Assembly: GCF_004358695.1 (NCBI RefSeq)
Contig: NZ_SNAA01000020.1
Location: 1 to 53,970 of the forward strand
Direction: 5' to 3'
From: Palleronia sediminis
GTDB lineage: Bacteria; Pseudomonadota; Alphaproteobacteria; Rhodobacterales; Rhodobacteraceae
Length of the DNA: 53,970 bases
Shown: one piece after another, positions 17,778-25,982 of the stretch
How the letters are laid out: each line of letters starts with the position of its first letter
How positions within the stretch are numbered: position 1 is the stretch's first letter
Position numbers and translations under genes: made by a program
Notes under the pieces: generated by a model
What the model saw: the letters and a program-made list of their open reading frames with translations, nothing else
Database searches by the model: none
What the model was told of the DNA's origin: nothing

Positions 17778-19162
17778 AGCAGGATCACCGCGGCGAGCCC
17801 AAGAAAGGCAAAGAACCCCACCACGTCCGTCACCGTCGTCACGAAGGTGCCCGAGGCCAGCGCCGGGTCGATCCCCGCCTTGTCGAGCGCGAGCGGCACC
17901 AGCACCCCCGCCAGCCCCGCGACGACGAGGTTGACCACCATGGCCAGCGCGATCACCAGCCCCAGCAGCGGCATCCCGAACCAGATCAGCCCGACGATGC
18001 CGACGATCACCGCAAAGGCCAGCCCGTTGAGCAGCCCCGCACCGACCTCGCGCCGGATCACCCGCCAGGCGTTCGATCCCGTGAGGTCGCGCGTGGCCAG
18101 CGCGCGCACCGCCACCGTCATGGATTGCGTGCCCGCATTGCCCCCCATCGAGGCCACGATGGGCATCAGCACCGCCAGCGCCACCACCGCGGCCAGCACG
18201 TCCTCGAACAGCGAGATGACGATCGAGGCGAGGATCGCGGTCCCGAGATTGACCAGCAGCCACGGGAACCGCCGCCTCACGATCTCGAGCGTGCGGTCCG
18301 AGATGCTTTCGTCGCCGACGCCGGCCAGCAGCAGCAGATCCTCGGCATTCTCTTCGGCCAGCACGATCATCGCGTCGTCGATGGTGATGACGCCCACGAG
18401 ACGGTCGCTCGCGTCGACCACCGGGGCCGAGATCAGGTGATACTGGTTGAAGGCATAGGCCACGTCCTCCTCGTCCTGGTCGGCGGGGATGGTGCGGAAG
18501 GACGGCTCGGTGAGGTCGGCCAGCCGCGTGACGCGATCGGCGGCCATCACCTTGCCCAGCGTGACATGCCCGACGGGGCGGAACCGCGGATCGACCAGCA
18601 CGATGTGATAGAACTGCTCGGGCAGATCGAGGCTCGCGCGCATGAAATCTATGGCCTCGCCCACGGTCCAGTGCTCGGGCGCGGTGACGACCTCGCGCTG
18701 CATGAGCCGCCCGGCCGAGCCTTCGGGAAAGGCCAGCGCGCGCTCGATGGCCAGCCGCTCGGGCCGTTCCAGCGCCTCGAGGATGGCGGCCTGCTGTGGC
18801 GCATCGAGATTTTCGAGCAGGTCGACCACATCGTCGGATTCGAGCTCGCGCACCGCCTCGCCCAGCACCGCGGGCGACAGCGCGGCGATCACGTCCTCGC
18901 GGATCGAATCGTCGAGCTCGGACAGGATGTCGCCGTCGAACTCGTGCCCGTAGAGATCGATCAGGCGGTGCCGGGCGCCCTCGTCGAGCTGTTCGAGAAG
19001 GTCCGCGATATCGGCGGGGTGCAGCGGCGCCATCAGCGCGGTCAGCGCCCCGGCATCCCCCGCCTCGACCGCCTCGCGCGCGGCGCGCACCGTCTCGCCG
19101 CTCAGCGCATAGGCGTCGTCCTCGAGGCGCTCGGCCTCGGGCAGGGTTTCGGGGTCGGCCAT
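17774..19162 (-). CDS. mgtE: magnesium transporter MgtE
   Basis: A 462-residue protein with the three MgtE parts: a helical N domain (HPADIADLLEQL repeats, residues 30-140), a CBS pair (about 145-265) and five C-terminal transmembrane helices. The ion-path motif PIVASMGGNAGTQSMTVAVRAL is complete. MgtE is a Mg2+ channel gated by cytosolic Mg2+ through its N and CBS domains. The gap to the divergent guaD is 145 bases; I see no convincing Mg riboswitch there. Confidence 0.95.
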   Translation of the reverse strand: MADPETLPEAERLEDDAYALSGETVRAAREAVEAGDAGALTALMAPLHPADIADLLEQLDEGARHRLIDLYGHEFDGDILSELDDSIREDVIAALSPAVLGEAVRELESDDVVDLLENLDAPQQAAILEALERPERLAIERALAFPEGSAGRLMQREVVTAPEHWTVGEAIDFMRASLDLPEQFYHIVLVDPRFRPVGHVTLGKVMAADRVTRLADLTEPSFRTIPADQDEEDVAYAFNQYHLISAPVVDASDRLVGVITIDDAMIVLAEENAEDLLLLAGVGDESISDRTLEIVRRRFPWLLVNLGTAILASIVISLFEDVLAAVVALAVLMPIVASMGGNAGTQSMTVAVRALATRDLTGSNAWRVIRREVGAGLLNGLAFAVIVGIVGLIWFGMPLLGLVIALAMVVNLVVAGLAGVLVPLALDKAGIDPALASGTFVTTVTDVVGFFAFLGLAAVILL

Positions 19163-19307
19163 ATGGGATCCTCGCGCGGTCTGGCTGGCGCCAAGACTAG
19201 GGCGCGGGCGGGTCCGCTTCCAGTGGGCGGCGCAAGTTTACCTCGCCCCGCGGCCCGCCTAAGAAGGCGCCGAACCCGCATCGCGACCGCAAGGAGGCAG
19301 CGCGCCG

Positions 19308-20597
19308 ATGGCAGACCTTATCACGGGGCAGGTGCTGCGCTTTGTCGCCGACCCCTTTGCCGTACCGCCCGAGGAGGCCGCGATCCACGATGCCCATGGC
19401 GCGATCCTGGTCGAGGGCGGCCATGTCGTGGCCGCCGGCCCGGTCGACGCGGTGGCCGCGCGCGCGGGCGCGGCGCGGCGCACCGACATGGGGCGCGCGC
19501 TGCTGCTGCCGGGCTTTGTCGACGCGCATATGCATTATCCCCAGACGGGAATCATCGCGAGCTGGGGCAAGCGGCTGATCGACTGGCTAGACACCTACAC
19601 CTTTCCCGAGGAGATGCGGTTCGAGGAACCCGCCTATGCCGCCGCCCGGGCCGAGCGCACGCTCGACCTTGCGCTGGCGCATGGCACGACGACGCTGGCG
19701 AGTTTCTGCACCATCCACAGCGTCAGCGTCGACGCGTTCTTTTCCGCGGCCGAGGCGCGCGGCATGGCCGTGGTCGCGGGCAAGACCTGCATGGACCGCA
19801 ATGCGCCCGCGGGGCTGACGGACACCGCCGAAAGCGCCTTCGACGCGTCGGAGGCGCTGATCGAGGCGTGGCACGGCAAGGGGCGCGCGCGCTACGCGAT
19901 CACGCCGCGCTTCTCGCCCACCTCGTCGCGCGAGCAGCTCGAGGCGCTGGGCGCGCTCTGGGCGCAGCATCCCGATTGCCTCATGCAGACCCACCTGTCC
20001 GAGCAGACCGACGAGATCGCCTGGATGCACGACCTCTTTCCCGAGGCGCGGGACTATCTCGACACCTACGAGGCGTTCGGCCTGCTGGGCGAGAGGGCGC
20101 TCTACGGCCACGCGATCCACCTGCGCCCGCGCGAACGCGCGCGGCTGGCCGAGACAGGCGCGGCGCTGGTGCATTGCCCGACCTCCAACAGCTTCATCGG
20201 GTCGGGGCTGTTCGACATGGCGCGGGCAAGGGCCGAGGGGCTGTCGGTGGGGCTGGCCACCGATACCGGCGGCGGGTCGTCGTTCTCGATGCTGCGCACC
20301 ATGGCCGCCGCCTACGAGATCGGGCAGCTCGCCGGATCGGCCCTGCACCCCGCGCAGCTCTTGTGGCTGGCGACCGAGGGCTCGGCCCGCGCGTTGCACA
20401 TGGAGGGCGAGATCGGCACGCTCGCCCCCGGATCGGCGGCGGATCTCGTGGCGCTGGACCTGGGCGCGACACCGGCCATCGCGCAACGCGCGGCGCGCGC
20501 CGAATCGGTCTGGGAAGAGGTCTTTCCCACGATCATGATGGGCGACGATCGCGCGGTGGCGGGCGTCTGGGTGGGCGGACGGCGCGCGCTGGGCTAG
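19308..20597 (+). CDS. guaD: guanine deaminase
   Basis: A 429-residue amidohydrolase. Zinc ligands and active-site motifs are visible: PGFVDAHMHYPQ, TLASFCTIHSVS, CLMQTHLSEQ, LYGHAIHLRP and GLATDTGGGSSFSML. It deaminates guanine to xanthine. With 8-oxoguanine deaminase (21162-22508) and the urate oxidase PuuD (7284-8507) it belongs to purine breakdown; xanthine dehydrogenase is not in this window. A GGAGGC ribosome binding site stands 11 bases before the ATG. The stop overlaps that of the convergent CAP-domain gene. Confidence 0.94.
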   Translation: MADLITGQVLRFVADPFAVPPEEAAIHDAHGAILVEGGHVVAAGPVDAVAARAGAARRTDMGRALLLPGFVDAHMHYPQTGIIASWGKRLIDWLDTYTFPEEMRFEEPAYAAARAERTLDLALAHGTTTLASFCTIHSVSVDAFFSAAEARGMAVVAGKTCMDRNAPAGLTDTAESAFDASEALIEAWHGKGRARYAITPRFSPTSSREQLEALGALWAQHPDCLMQTHLSEQTDEIAWMHDLFPEARDYLDTYEAFGLLGERALYGHAIHLRPRERARLAETGAALVHCPTSNSFIGSGLFDMARARAEGLSVGLATDTGGGSSFSMLRTMAAAYEIGQLAGSALHPAQLLWLATEGSARALHMEGEIGTLAPGSAADLVALDLGATPAIAQRAARAESVWEEVFPTIMMGDDRAVAGVWVGGRRALG

Positions 20598-21001
20598 CAG
20601 CCCCGCCCCAGAACCAGCGCCCAGTAGCGCCCGTCCTGCGCGATCCCGTAGCTTTCGAGCCCCTGTGTCAGCAGGTTCTTGCGATGCGGCGGGCTGTCCA
20701 TCCAGCCCGCCACGACACCGGCCTCGCCGCCGAAATCGCCCATCGCCACGTTCTCGGCCCCGCCGCTGCACCCCACTGCCCGGAGCCGTGCCGAAAAGGA
20801 CGAGCCGTCCGCCCCGGTATGCGAGATCGCGCCCGCCTTGCGCATCGCGGCGGCCTGGCGCGCAGCGGCCCGGTCGAGCTTGTCGATCCGTTCGAGCGGG
20901 GCGAGCCCGTTGGCGCGGCGCACCTCGTTCACGGATTGCGCCGCGGCGGGCAGGGCCAGCGTGGCGAGGGCGGCGGCAAGTGCGATGGCGGTTCGGGTCA
21001 T
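20594..21001 (-). CDS. secreted CAP-domain (SCP/PR-1) protein
   Basis: A 135-residue protein with a cleavable signal peptide (MTRTAIALAAALATLALPAAAQS) and a short CAP domain: VRRANGLAPL, then ISHTGADGSSF with the metal-site His, GGAENVAMGD, and WMDSPPHRKNLL with the second His. This is the bacterial YkwD-like form, exported and of uncertain role. Two Cys (AVGCSGG and C-terminal LGRGC) could form a disulfide. Its last bases overlap guaD convergently. Confidence 0.85.
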   Translation of the reverse strand: MTRTAIALAAALATLALPAAAQSVNEVRRANGLAPLERIDKLDRAAARQAAAMRKAGAISHTGADGSSFSARLRAVGCSGGAENVAMGDFGGEAGVVAGWMDSPPHRKNLLTQGLESYGIAQDGRYWALVLGRGC

Positions 21002-21110
21002 GGGGATCTCCGGTCGGGGGTGTCGGCGCGACAACGCGGTGGCGCAAGGCGCGGTTTCATGGGGTTTCGCGCAGTCCCGGCGGGCGGCGACGCGGCGCGG
21101 CAGGGGATCG

Positions 21111-21134
21111 GGGTATTTGAGAAAGAGAAGATTT
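21111..21134. repeat. dispersed intergenic motif, copy C (divergent, inverted)
   Basis: Read on the minus strand, this segment is TTCTCTTTCTCAAATACCCC with short flanks. It lines up with copies A and B (TTCTCTGTTTCC..AAATACTC) with a few differences. It lies in the gap between the CAP-domain gene and the 8-oxoguanine deaminase stop. Confidence 0.4.
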
Positions 21135-21161
21135 GGGGGGAGGCGTGCGGGCGCCCCGGCG

Positions 21162-22508
21162 TCACGGGACGAGGCCGCGGGAAAGGGCGCGGTGGCGTTC
21201 GAGCACCGTGGGCAGGTCGATCGTCGTGATCGCGCCGTCGCGCACGACCTGCCGCCCCTCGACAAAGAGATGGCGCACGCGGTTCGGCCCGGCCAGCAGC
21301 ATCGCGCCCGCGTCCCGATTGCCCGCGGCCTCGGGGCCGCGCATGTCCCAGATGGCGAGATCGGCGCGCGCGCCGGGCTGAATGCGCCCGCATTCGGGTC
21401 GTCCCAGCACATCCGCGCCGCCCCGCGTCGCGATCTCGAGCGCCTCGCGCGCCGACATCGCGCCCGGACCCGAGGACACGCGTTGCAGCAGCATCGCCAT
21501 CCGCGCCTCGGCCGCGAGGTTGCCCGCGTCGTTCGAGGCCGAGCCGTCCACCCCGAGCCCCACCGGCACGCCCGCGTCGCGCATGGCGCGGACCGGCGCG
21601 ATCCCGCTGGCGAGGCGGCAGTTCGAGCAGGGGCAATGCGCCACCCCCGTGCGCGAGCGGGCGAACAGGTCGATCTCGCCCGCGTCGAGCTTGACGCAAT
21701 GGGCGTGCCAGACATCGTGGCCGGTCCAGCCCAGATCCTCGGCATATCGGCCGGGGCGGCAGCCGAACCGCGCGAGGCTGTAGGCCACGTCCTCGTCGTT
21801 CTCGGCCAGGTGGGTATGCAGGCGCACGCCCTTGTCGCGGGCGAGGATCGCCGCGTCGCGCATCAGCTCGCGGCTGACCGAAAAGGGCGAACATGGCGCG
21901 ACGCCCACCTGCACCATCGCACCGGGGCGGGGATCGTGAAAGGCGTCGATCACGCGGATGCAGTCGTCGAGGATCGCCGCCTCGTCCTCGACCAGCGCAT
22001 CGGGCGGCAGCCCGCCCGCGCTTTCGCCGATGGACATGGCCCCGCGCGTGGCGAGAAACCGCAGCCCGATCTCGCGCGCGGCGTCGATCGTGTCGTCGAG
22101 CCGCGCGCCGCCCGGATAGAGGTAGAGGTGATCCGAGGTCAGGGTGCAGCCCGACAGCGCCAGCTCGGCCAGCCCGGTGAGCGCCGAGACGCGCATATGC
22201 TCGGGGCCCATCCGCGCCCAGATCGGATAGAGCGTCCGCAACCAGCCGAACAGCGCCGCGTCCTGCGCGCCGGGCACCGCGCGCGTCATGGTCTGGTAAA
22301 GGTGGTGATGCGTGTTCACGAGCCCCGGCGTGACCAGGCATCCGGCGAGGTCGTGGATCTCGGCGCCCCCGGCGGCCAGCCCCTGCCCCACCGCCGCGAT
22401 CTGCCCGCCCGCGATCAGGATATCGGCATCCGCGTGTTCGGACCGCGCGTCGTCCATCGTCAGGATGGCCTGGGCGCGGCGCAGAAGGATGGGGCGGGTG
22501 TCGGGCAT
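21162..22508 (-). CDS. 8-oxoguanine deaminase
   Basis: A 448-residue amidohydrolase. Motifs: TPGLVNTHHHLYQTMTR (metal HxH), VRLHTHLAENDED, DVWHAHCVKLD and GLGVDGSASNDAGN. The LYQTMTRAVPGAQDAALFGWL stretch is that of bacterial 8-oxoguanine deaminases, which convert 8-oxoguanine to urate; PuuD encoded in this window could then take the urate. It is the last gene of a tight leftward set XRE-hisN-deaminase, with 15 bases to hisN. An atrazine chlorohydrolase-like annotation is the main alternative for this subfamily. Confidence 0.88.
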   Translation of the reverse strand: MPDTRPILLRRAQAILTMDDARSEHADADILIAGGQIAAVGQGLAAGGAEIHDLAGCLVTPGLVNTHHHLYQTMTRAVPGAQDAALFGWLRTLYPIWARMGPEHMRVSALTGLAELALSGCTLTSDHLYLYPGGARLDDTIDAAREIGLRFLATRGAMSIGESAGGLPPDALVEDEAAILDDCIRVIDAFHDPRPGAMVQVGVAPCSPFSVSRELMRDAAILARDKGVRLHTHLAENDEDVAYSLARFGCRPGRYAEDLGWTGHDVWHAHCVKLDAGEIDLFARSRTGVAHCPCSNCRLASGIAPVRAMRDAGVPVGLGVDGSASNDAGNLAAEARMAMLLQRVSSGPGAMSAREALEIATRGGADVLGRPECGRIQPGARADLAIWDMRGPEAAGNRDAGAMLLAGPNRVRHLFVEGRQVVRDGAITTIDLPTVLERHRALSRGLVP

Positions 22509-22523
22509 GGGGCGGCTCCGCGC

Positions 22524-23330
22524 TCAGATCCGGCCGAGCAGTTCGAGCGCCGCGGCATGCAGGTCGGCATTGGCGGCGGCGATGATGCGCCCGCCCCGCC
22601 CGGCCTTGCCGCCGTCCCAGGTGGTGACGATGCCGCCCGCCGCCTGGACCACGGCCATCGGCCCCTGGATGTCGTAGGCCTGCAGCCCGGCCTCGATCAC
22701 GAGGTCGACATGGCCCGCGGCAAGCAACCCGTAGGCATAGCAGTCGAGCCCGTAGCGCGTCAGCCGCGCCCGTTCGGACACGCGCGAAAAGGCCGCGCGA
22801 TCCTCGGGGCTGCCGATCTCGGGAAAAGTGGTGAGCAGGATCGCATCCTCGATCCGGGCCGTGTCGCGGGTGGCCAGGTCGCGGCGGCTGCCGGCATGGT
22901 CGAGCCAGGCCTCGCCCGGCGCGCCGAAGAACCTCTCGTCCGTATGGGGCTGGTCGATCAGCCCGACGAGCGGTGCCGCGCCGTCGCCCGCCGCGACCAG
23001 CGTGCCCCATGTGGGCGCTCCGGCAAGGTAGGCGCGCGTCCCGTCGATCGGGTCGAGCACCCATGTCACCCCGGTCGAGCCGGCGCTCGCCCCGTATTCT
23101 TCGCCGAGGATGGCGTCGTCGGGCCGCAGCCGGGCCAGCACCTCGCGCATCGCCCGTTCGGCGGCGCGGTCGCCCTCGGTCACGGGGTCGAAGCCGCCGG
23201 CCTGCTTGTTGTCGGCGGCCAGGGCCGGGGCGCGGAAATGGCGCAGCGTCTCGGGGCGCGCGGCGTCGGCACAAGCCAGCGCGACGCGGCACAGATCGGC
23301 GATCAGCTCGGGCGGGACCGAAAGGCTCAT
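22524..23330 (-). CDS. hisN: inositol-monophosphatase-family phosphatase, HisN type
   Basis: A 268-residue protein of the Mg-dependent IMPase family. Motifs: GFDPVTEGDRAAE, GEEYG, the metal site WVLDPIDGTRAYLAG and QAYDIQGPMAVVQAAGG. The pattern (QAGGFDPVTEGD) is that of HisN-like histidinol-phosphatases, acting in the penultimate step of histidine synthesis; inositol- or PAP-phosphatase activity cannot be excluded. It lies 10 bases after the XRE regulator gene and 15 before the 8-oxoguanine deaminase. Confidence 0.82.
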   Translation of the reverse strand: MSLSVPPELIADLCRVALACADAARPETLRHFRAPALAADNKQAGGFDPVTEGDRAAERAMREVLARLRPDDAILGEEYGASAGSTGVTWVLDPIDGTRAYLAGAPTWGTLVAAGDGAAPLVGLIDQPHTDERFFGAPGEAWLDHAGSRRDLATRDTARIEDAILLTTFPEIGSPEDRAAFSRVSERARLTRYGLDCYAYGLLAAGHVDLVIEAGLQAYDIQGPMAVVQAAGGIVTTWDGGKAGRGGRIIAAANADLHAAALELLGRI

Positions 23331-23340
23331 GGACCTTGCG

Positions 23341-23727
23341 CTAGACAGAAGGCCCGACGCGGTCAATGGCCGCCCGGTCGTCAGACAGCGCGCGGGCCAG
23401 ATCGAAGAGTCGGCGGCGCTGCGCCTCGGGGATGGCGTAATAGGCACGCAGCAGGTCGGTCGCCTCGCGGTCGGAATAGGGGTCGGCGGCGGTCTCGATC
23501 CGGTCGTCGGGGCCCGCCCCCTCGAAGAAGAAGGCGATCGGCACGCCGAGCGCCTCGGCGATGTCCCAGAGCCGCGAGGCCGAGATGCGGTTGGTGCCGG
23601 TTTCGTATTTCTGGATCTGCTGAAACCTGATCCCGACCCGTTCGGCGAGTTGCTGCTGGGTCGTCCCGGTCAGTCGGCGACGGTGCCGGACGCGTTTTCC
23701 GACATGGATATCAACGGGATGTGGCAT
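23341..23727 (-). CDS. XRE-family transcriptional regulator
   Basis: A 128-residue protein. Residues 8-63 form an XRE helix-turn-helix (VGKRVRHRRRLTGTTQQQLA, then QQIQKYETGTNRISASRLWD). A short acidic linker and a helical tail LRAYYAIPEAQRRRLFDLAR follow, a form widespread in alphaproteobacteria. It heads a likely operon with hisN and the 8-oxoguanine deaminase. Whether it controls them is inference from position. Confidence 0.88.
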   Translation of the reverse strand: MPHPVDIHVGKRVRHRRRLTGTTQQQLAERVGIRFQQIQKYETGTNRISASRLWDIAEALGVPIAFFFEGAGPDDRIETAADPYSDREATDLLRAYYAIPEAQRRRLFDLARALSDDRAAIDRVGPSV

Positions 23728-23813
23728 GGCGTTCCGCTAGAGGTTCAGGCCTTTCAATCTGACGGGAGGCCCGACGCGCGCAACCTGCCCTATTGGACAG
23801 GGCGCGCGGCGCA

Positions 23814-24698
23814 TCATTCGGCCGCGATGCGCTGCGGGGTGAAGGCGGCGCGGGCATAGCCGTCGCGCACGACCTGCGAGATCTGTTGCGACAGCGTCCC
23901 CGACAGCGCGGGCGAGACATAGAGGTTGATGTTCTGGTGAGCGAGATCGGGCAGCCCGGCGCTGGAAGGCACCTCTTCGGTAAAGGGCGGCAGGGCGCGA
24001 CCGATATGGGCGCGGATGCCGAGATCGGCGGCCAGCGCCACGTCCGAGGCCGCGTCGCTGTCGGATTCGAGCATGGATTGCCAGCCGATCCCCGCCGCGT
24101 CGAGCGCGCGGGTGGCCATCTGGCGAAAGATGCAGCTCGAGCAGAAGGCGAGCTTGACCGGGCGTTCGCGCCAGGCCGTCCCGCCGCGCGCGCCGATCCA
24201 GACCAGCGGCAGGCTGACCAACGTCTCGCCCCCCGGCCCGACCGATTGTTCGGTCGTCAGGATCACGTCGAGTTCGCCGCGCCCGAACCGCGCCAGCAGG
24301 CTTCGCGTCGGCAGCGAATGAAGCCGCACCTCGACCCGCGGGAACAGCACCGACAGGCGGTGCAGGACGGGCGGCAGCGCGGGATAGATGATGTCATGCG
24401 GAACGCCCAGCGTCACCTGCCCCTCGAACCGGTCGTCGGTCAGCCGCGCCACCGCCTCGTCGTTGAGCTGGAGCAGCCGGCGGGCATAGCTGAGCAACTG
24501 GTCGCCCGCGGGCGTGAGCGCGACGCTGCGCTGCGTCCGGTCGATGAGCGAGATGCCGAGATTGTCCTCGAGCCGCTTCATCTGCATCGAGACCGCCGAT
24601 TGCGTAAGCCCCAGCGCCCCCGCCGCGCGGGTGACGCCGCCGCTTTCGGCGACGGCCACGAAGGACCTCAGCGCGACGAGATCGAGATTGCGGGACAT
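23814..24698 (-). CDS. LysR-family transcriptional regulator
   Basis: A 294-residue LysR protein: N-terminal winged HTH (LVALRSFVAVAESGGVTRAA, TQSAVSMQMKRLE) and a periplasmic-binding-like effector domain. The ATG at 24698 has a strong AGGGGGTG Shine-Dalgarno five bases upstream, which decides it over the in-frame ATG at 24770. It is divergent from the DUF1127 gene. A GAATTATTC palindrome lies in the shared gap. Effector unknown. Confidence 0.92.
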   Translation of the reverse strand: MSRNLDLVALRSFVAVAESGGVTRAAGALGLTQSAVSMQMKRLEDNLGISLIDRTQRSVALTPAGDQLLSYARRLLQLNDEAVARLTDDRFEGQVTLGVPHDIIYPALPPVLHRLSVLFPRVEVRLHSLPTRSLLARFGRGELDVILTTEQSVGPGGETLVSLPLVWIGARGGTAWRERPVKLAFCSSCIFRQMATRALDAAGIGWQSMLESDSDAASDVALAADLGIRAHIGRALPPFTEEVPSSAGLPDLAHQNINLYVSPALSGTLSQQISQVVRDGYARAAFTPQRIAAE

Positions 24699-24724
24699 AT
24701 CACCCCCTGTGATGGCAGCGTTCA

Positions 24725-24733
24725 GAATTATTC
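24725..24733. promoter_or_regulatory. AT-rich palindrome between lysR-type gene and DUF1127 gene
   Basis: GAAT-T-ATTC is an interrupted palindrome in the 117-base divergent gap, unusual for its AT content in this GC-rich region. It could be part of the divergent promoters or a LysR half-site pair; a full T-N11-A box is not clear. Confidence 0.3.
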
Positions 24734-24815
24734 GTTTCCATGATCTAGCCGAAGCCGCTAGACGGATCAACAGACGGAATACGCCGCCCGACCTTCATCA
24801 CGACGAGGATATGAC

Positions 24816-25073
24816 ATGCCCGCCGCCGCCTACCGCCCCGCTCGGCTCTCCTCAGGCTCCGCAGGCCTTGCGCCCCGGCGCCGGCCCGGCCCGCTGGCGG
24901 TCTGGAACCTCGTGCGCCAGCGCCACGCGCTTGCCGCGCTGGATGCGCGGTTGCTGGCCGATGTGGGGATCGACGCGGATGCCGCCGCGCAAGAGTCCGC
25001 GCCCCCGCATGGGACCTGCCGTCGCACTGGCGGCGTTAGACCCCCGAACCGCGAGCGCAAACTCTTGAACTGA
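24816..25073 (+). CDS. DUF1127 (YjiS-like) small protein
   Basis: An 85-residue protein with a Pro/Arg-rich N-terminus and the DUF1127 core WNLVRQRHALAALDARLL followed by ADVGIDADAA. DUF1127 proteins are short, Arg-rich and abundant in alphaproteobacteria; members have been linked to RNA metabolism and to phosphate and carbon metabolism through RNA binding. GAGGAT precedes the start. It is divergent from the LysR gene and could be its target. Confidence 0.8.
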   Translation: MPAAAYRPARLSSGSAGLAPRRRPGPLAVWNLVRQRHALAALDARLLADVGIDADAAAQESAPPHGTCRRTGGVRPPNRERKLLN

Positions 25074-25147
25074 CGCCGCGCAATCCCGATATTGCTCGCA
25101 ACACCCGCGGGCATCGTCCGCGGCTGTCAGCAGCGTGGAGGGTATCG

Positions 25148-25891
25148 ATGGCTGAACAACAAACGATCCGCGCCGGAACGCATACGCGCGCGGCCGGGAT
25201 CGACGAGGGTCTTCGGGCCCATATGAACAAGGTCTACGGCATCATGTCCGTGGGCATGCTGATTACAGGGGCGGCGGCCTGGGCCATTTCGGGGCTCGCC
25301 GTGACCCCGACCGGCGAGCTGAGCCCGCTTGGCGTGGCGATCTACGCCTCGCCGCTGAAATGGCTCATCATGTTCGCGCCGCTCATCATGGTCTTTGCCT
25401 TCGGGGCGGTGATCAACCGCATCTCGGCGGCGGGCGCGCAACTGTTCTTCTACACCTTCGCCGTGCTGATGGGCCTGTCGATCAGCTCGATCTTCCTGGT
25501 CTTCACCGGCTTTTCCATCGTCCAGACGTTCCTTGCGACGGCGGTGGCCTTTGCCGCGCTGTCGCTGTGGGGCTACACCACGAAAAAGGACATCTCGGGC
25601 TGGGGCAGCTTTCTCATCATGGGCGTCGTCGGGCTGATCGTGGCCTCGATCGTCAACATCTTTCTCGGCTCGCCCGCGATCGCCTTTGCGGTGTCGGTGC
25701 TGGGCGTCCTGATCTTTGCGGGCCTGACGGCCTATGACACGCAGCGGATCAAGGCCGAGTATATCGAACATGCCCGGTCCATGGACCAGGAGTGGCTGGG
25801 GAAATCGGCGATCATGGGCGCGCTGAGCCTGTATCTCGACTTCATCAACCTGTTCATGTTCCTGCTGAGCTTCATGGGCCAGCGCGAATAA
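25148..25891 (+). CDS. BAX inhibitor-1/YccA family membrane protein
   Basis: A 247-residue protein with seven predicted helices. The family motif FAGLTAYDTQRIKAEY and the C-terminal GALSLYLDFINLFMFLLSF are present; the paired Asp residues of this fold are implicated in a pH-sensitive calcium leak in bacterial homologues. Roles in stress or FtsH control (as for YccA) are possible. A GGAGGG ribosome binding site precedes the ATG, and a good intrinsic terminator follows. Confidence 0.92.
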   Translation: MAEQQTIRAGTHTRAAGIDEGLRAHMNKVYGIMSVGMLITGAAAWAISGLAVTPTGELSPLGVAIYASPLKWLIMFAPLIMVFAFGAVINRISAAGAQLFFYTFAVLMGLSISSIFLVFTGFSIVQTFLATAVAFAALSLWGYTTKKDISGWGSFLIMGVVGLIVASIVNIFLGSPAIAFAVSVLGVLIFAGLTAYDTQRIKAEYIEHARSMDQEWLGKSAIMGALSLYLDFINLFMFLLSFMGQRE

Positions 25892-25923
25892 GCGCGCCCC
25901 GAGGCCGGATCGGCGGCGAACGC

Positions 25924-25956
25924 GCCCCGCATCCCCCCGAGGGTGCGGGGCTTTTT
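25924..25956 (+). terminator. intrinsic terminator of the BAX inhibitor-1 gene
   Basis: GCCCCGCA and TGCGGGGC pair perfectly around a 12-base loop and are followed by TTTTT. It lies 33 bases after the stop codon and just before the convergent nadE end. This is the clearest rho-independent terminator in the window. Confidence 0.88.
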
Positions 25957-25982
25957 CGTGCCGGGTCCGCCCGCGCGCCGCC

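Noticed and set aside
19163-19307. Magnesium (M-box type) riboswitch before mgtE
   Set aside because: The gap is only 145 bases, shared with divergent guaD, and no conserved riboswitch core could be recognised.
20679-23630. A 983-codon plus-strand frame opposite the CAP, deaminase and hisN genes
   Set aside because: It spans three well-identified genes in antisense and has no domain of its own.
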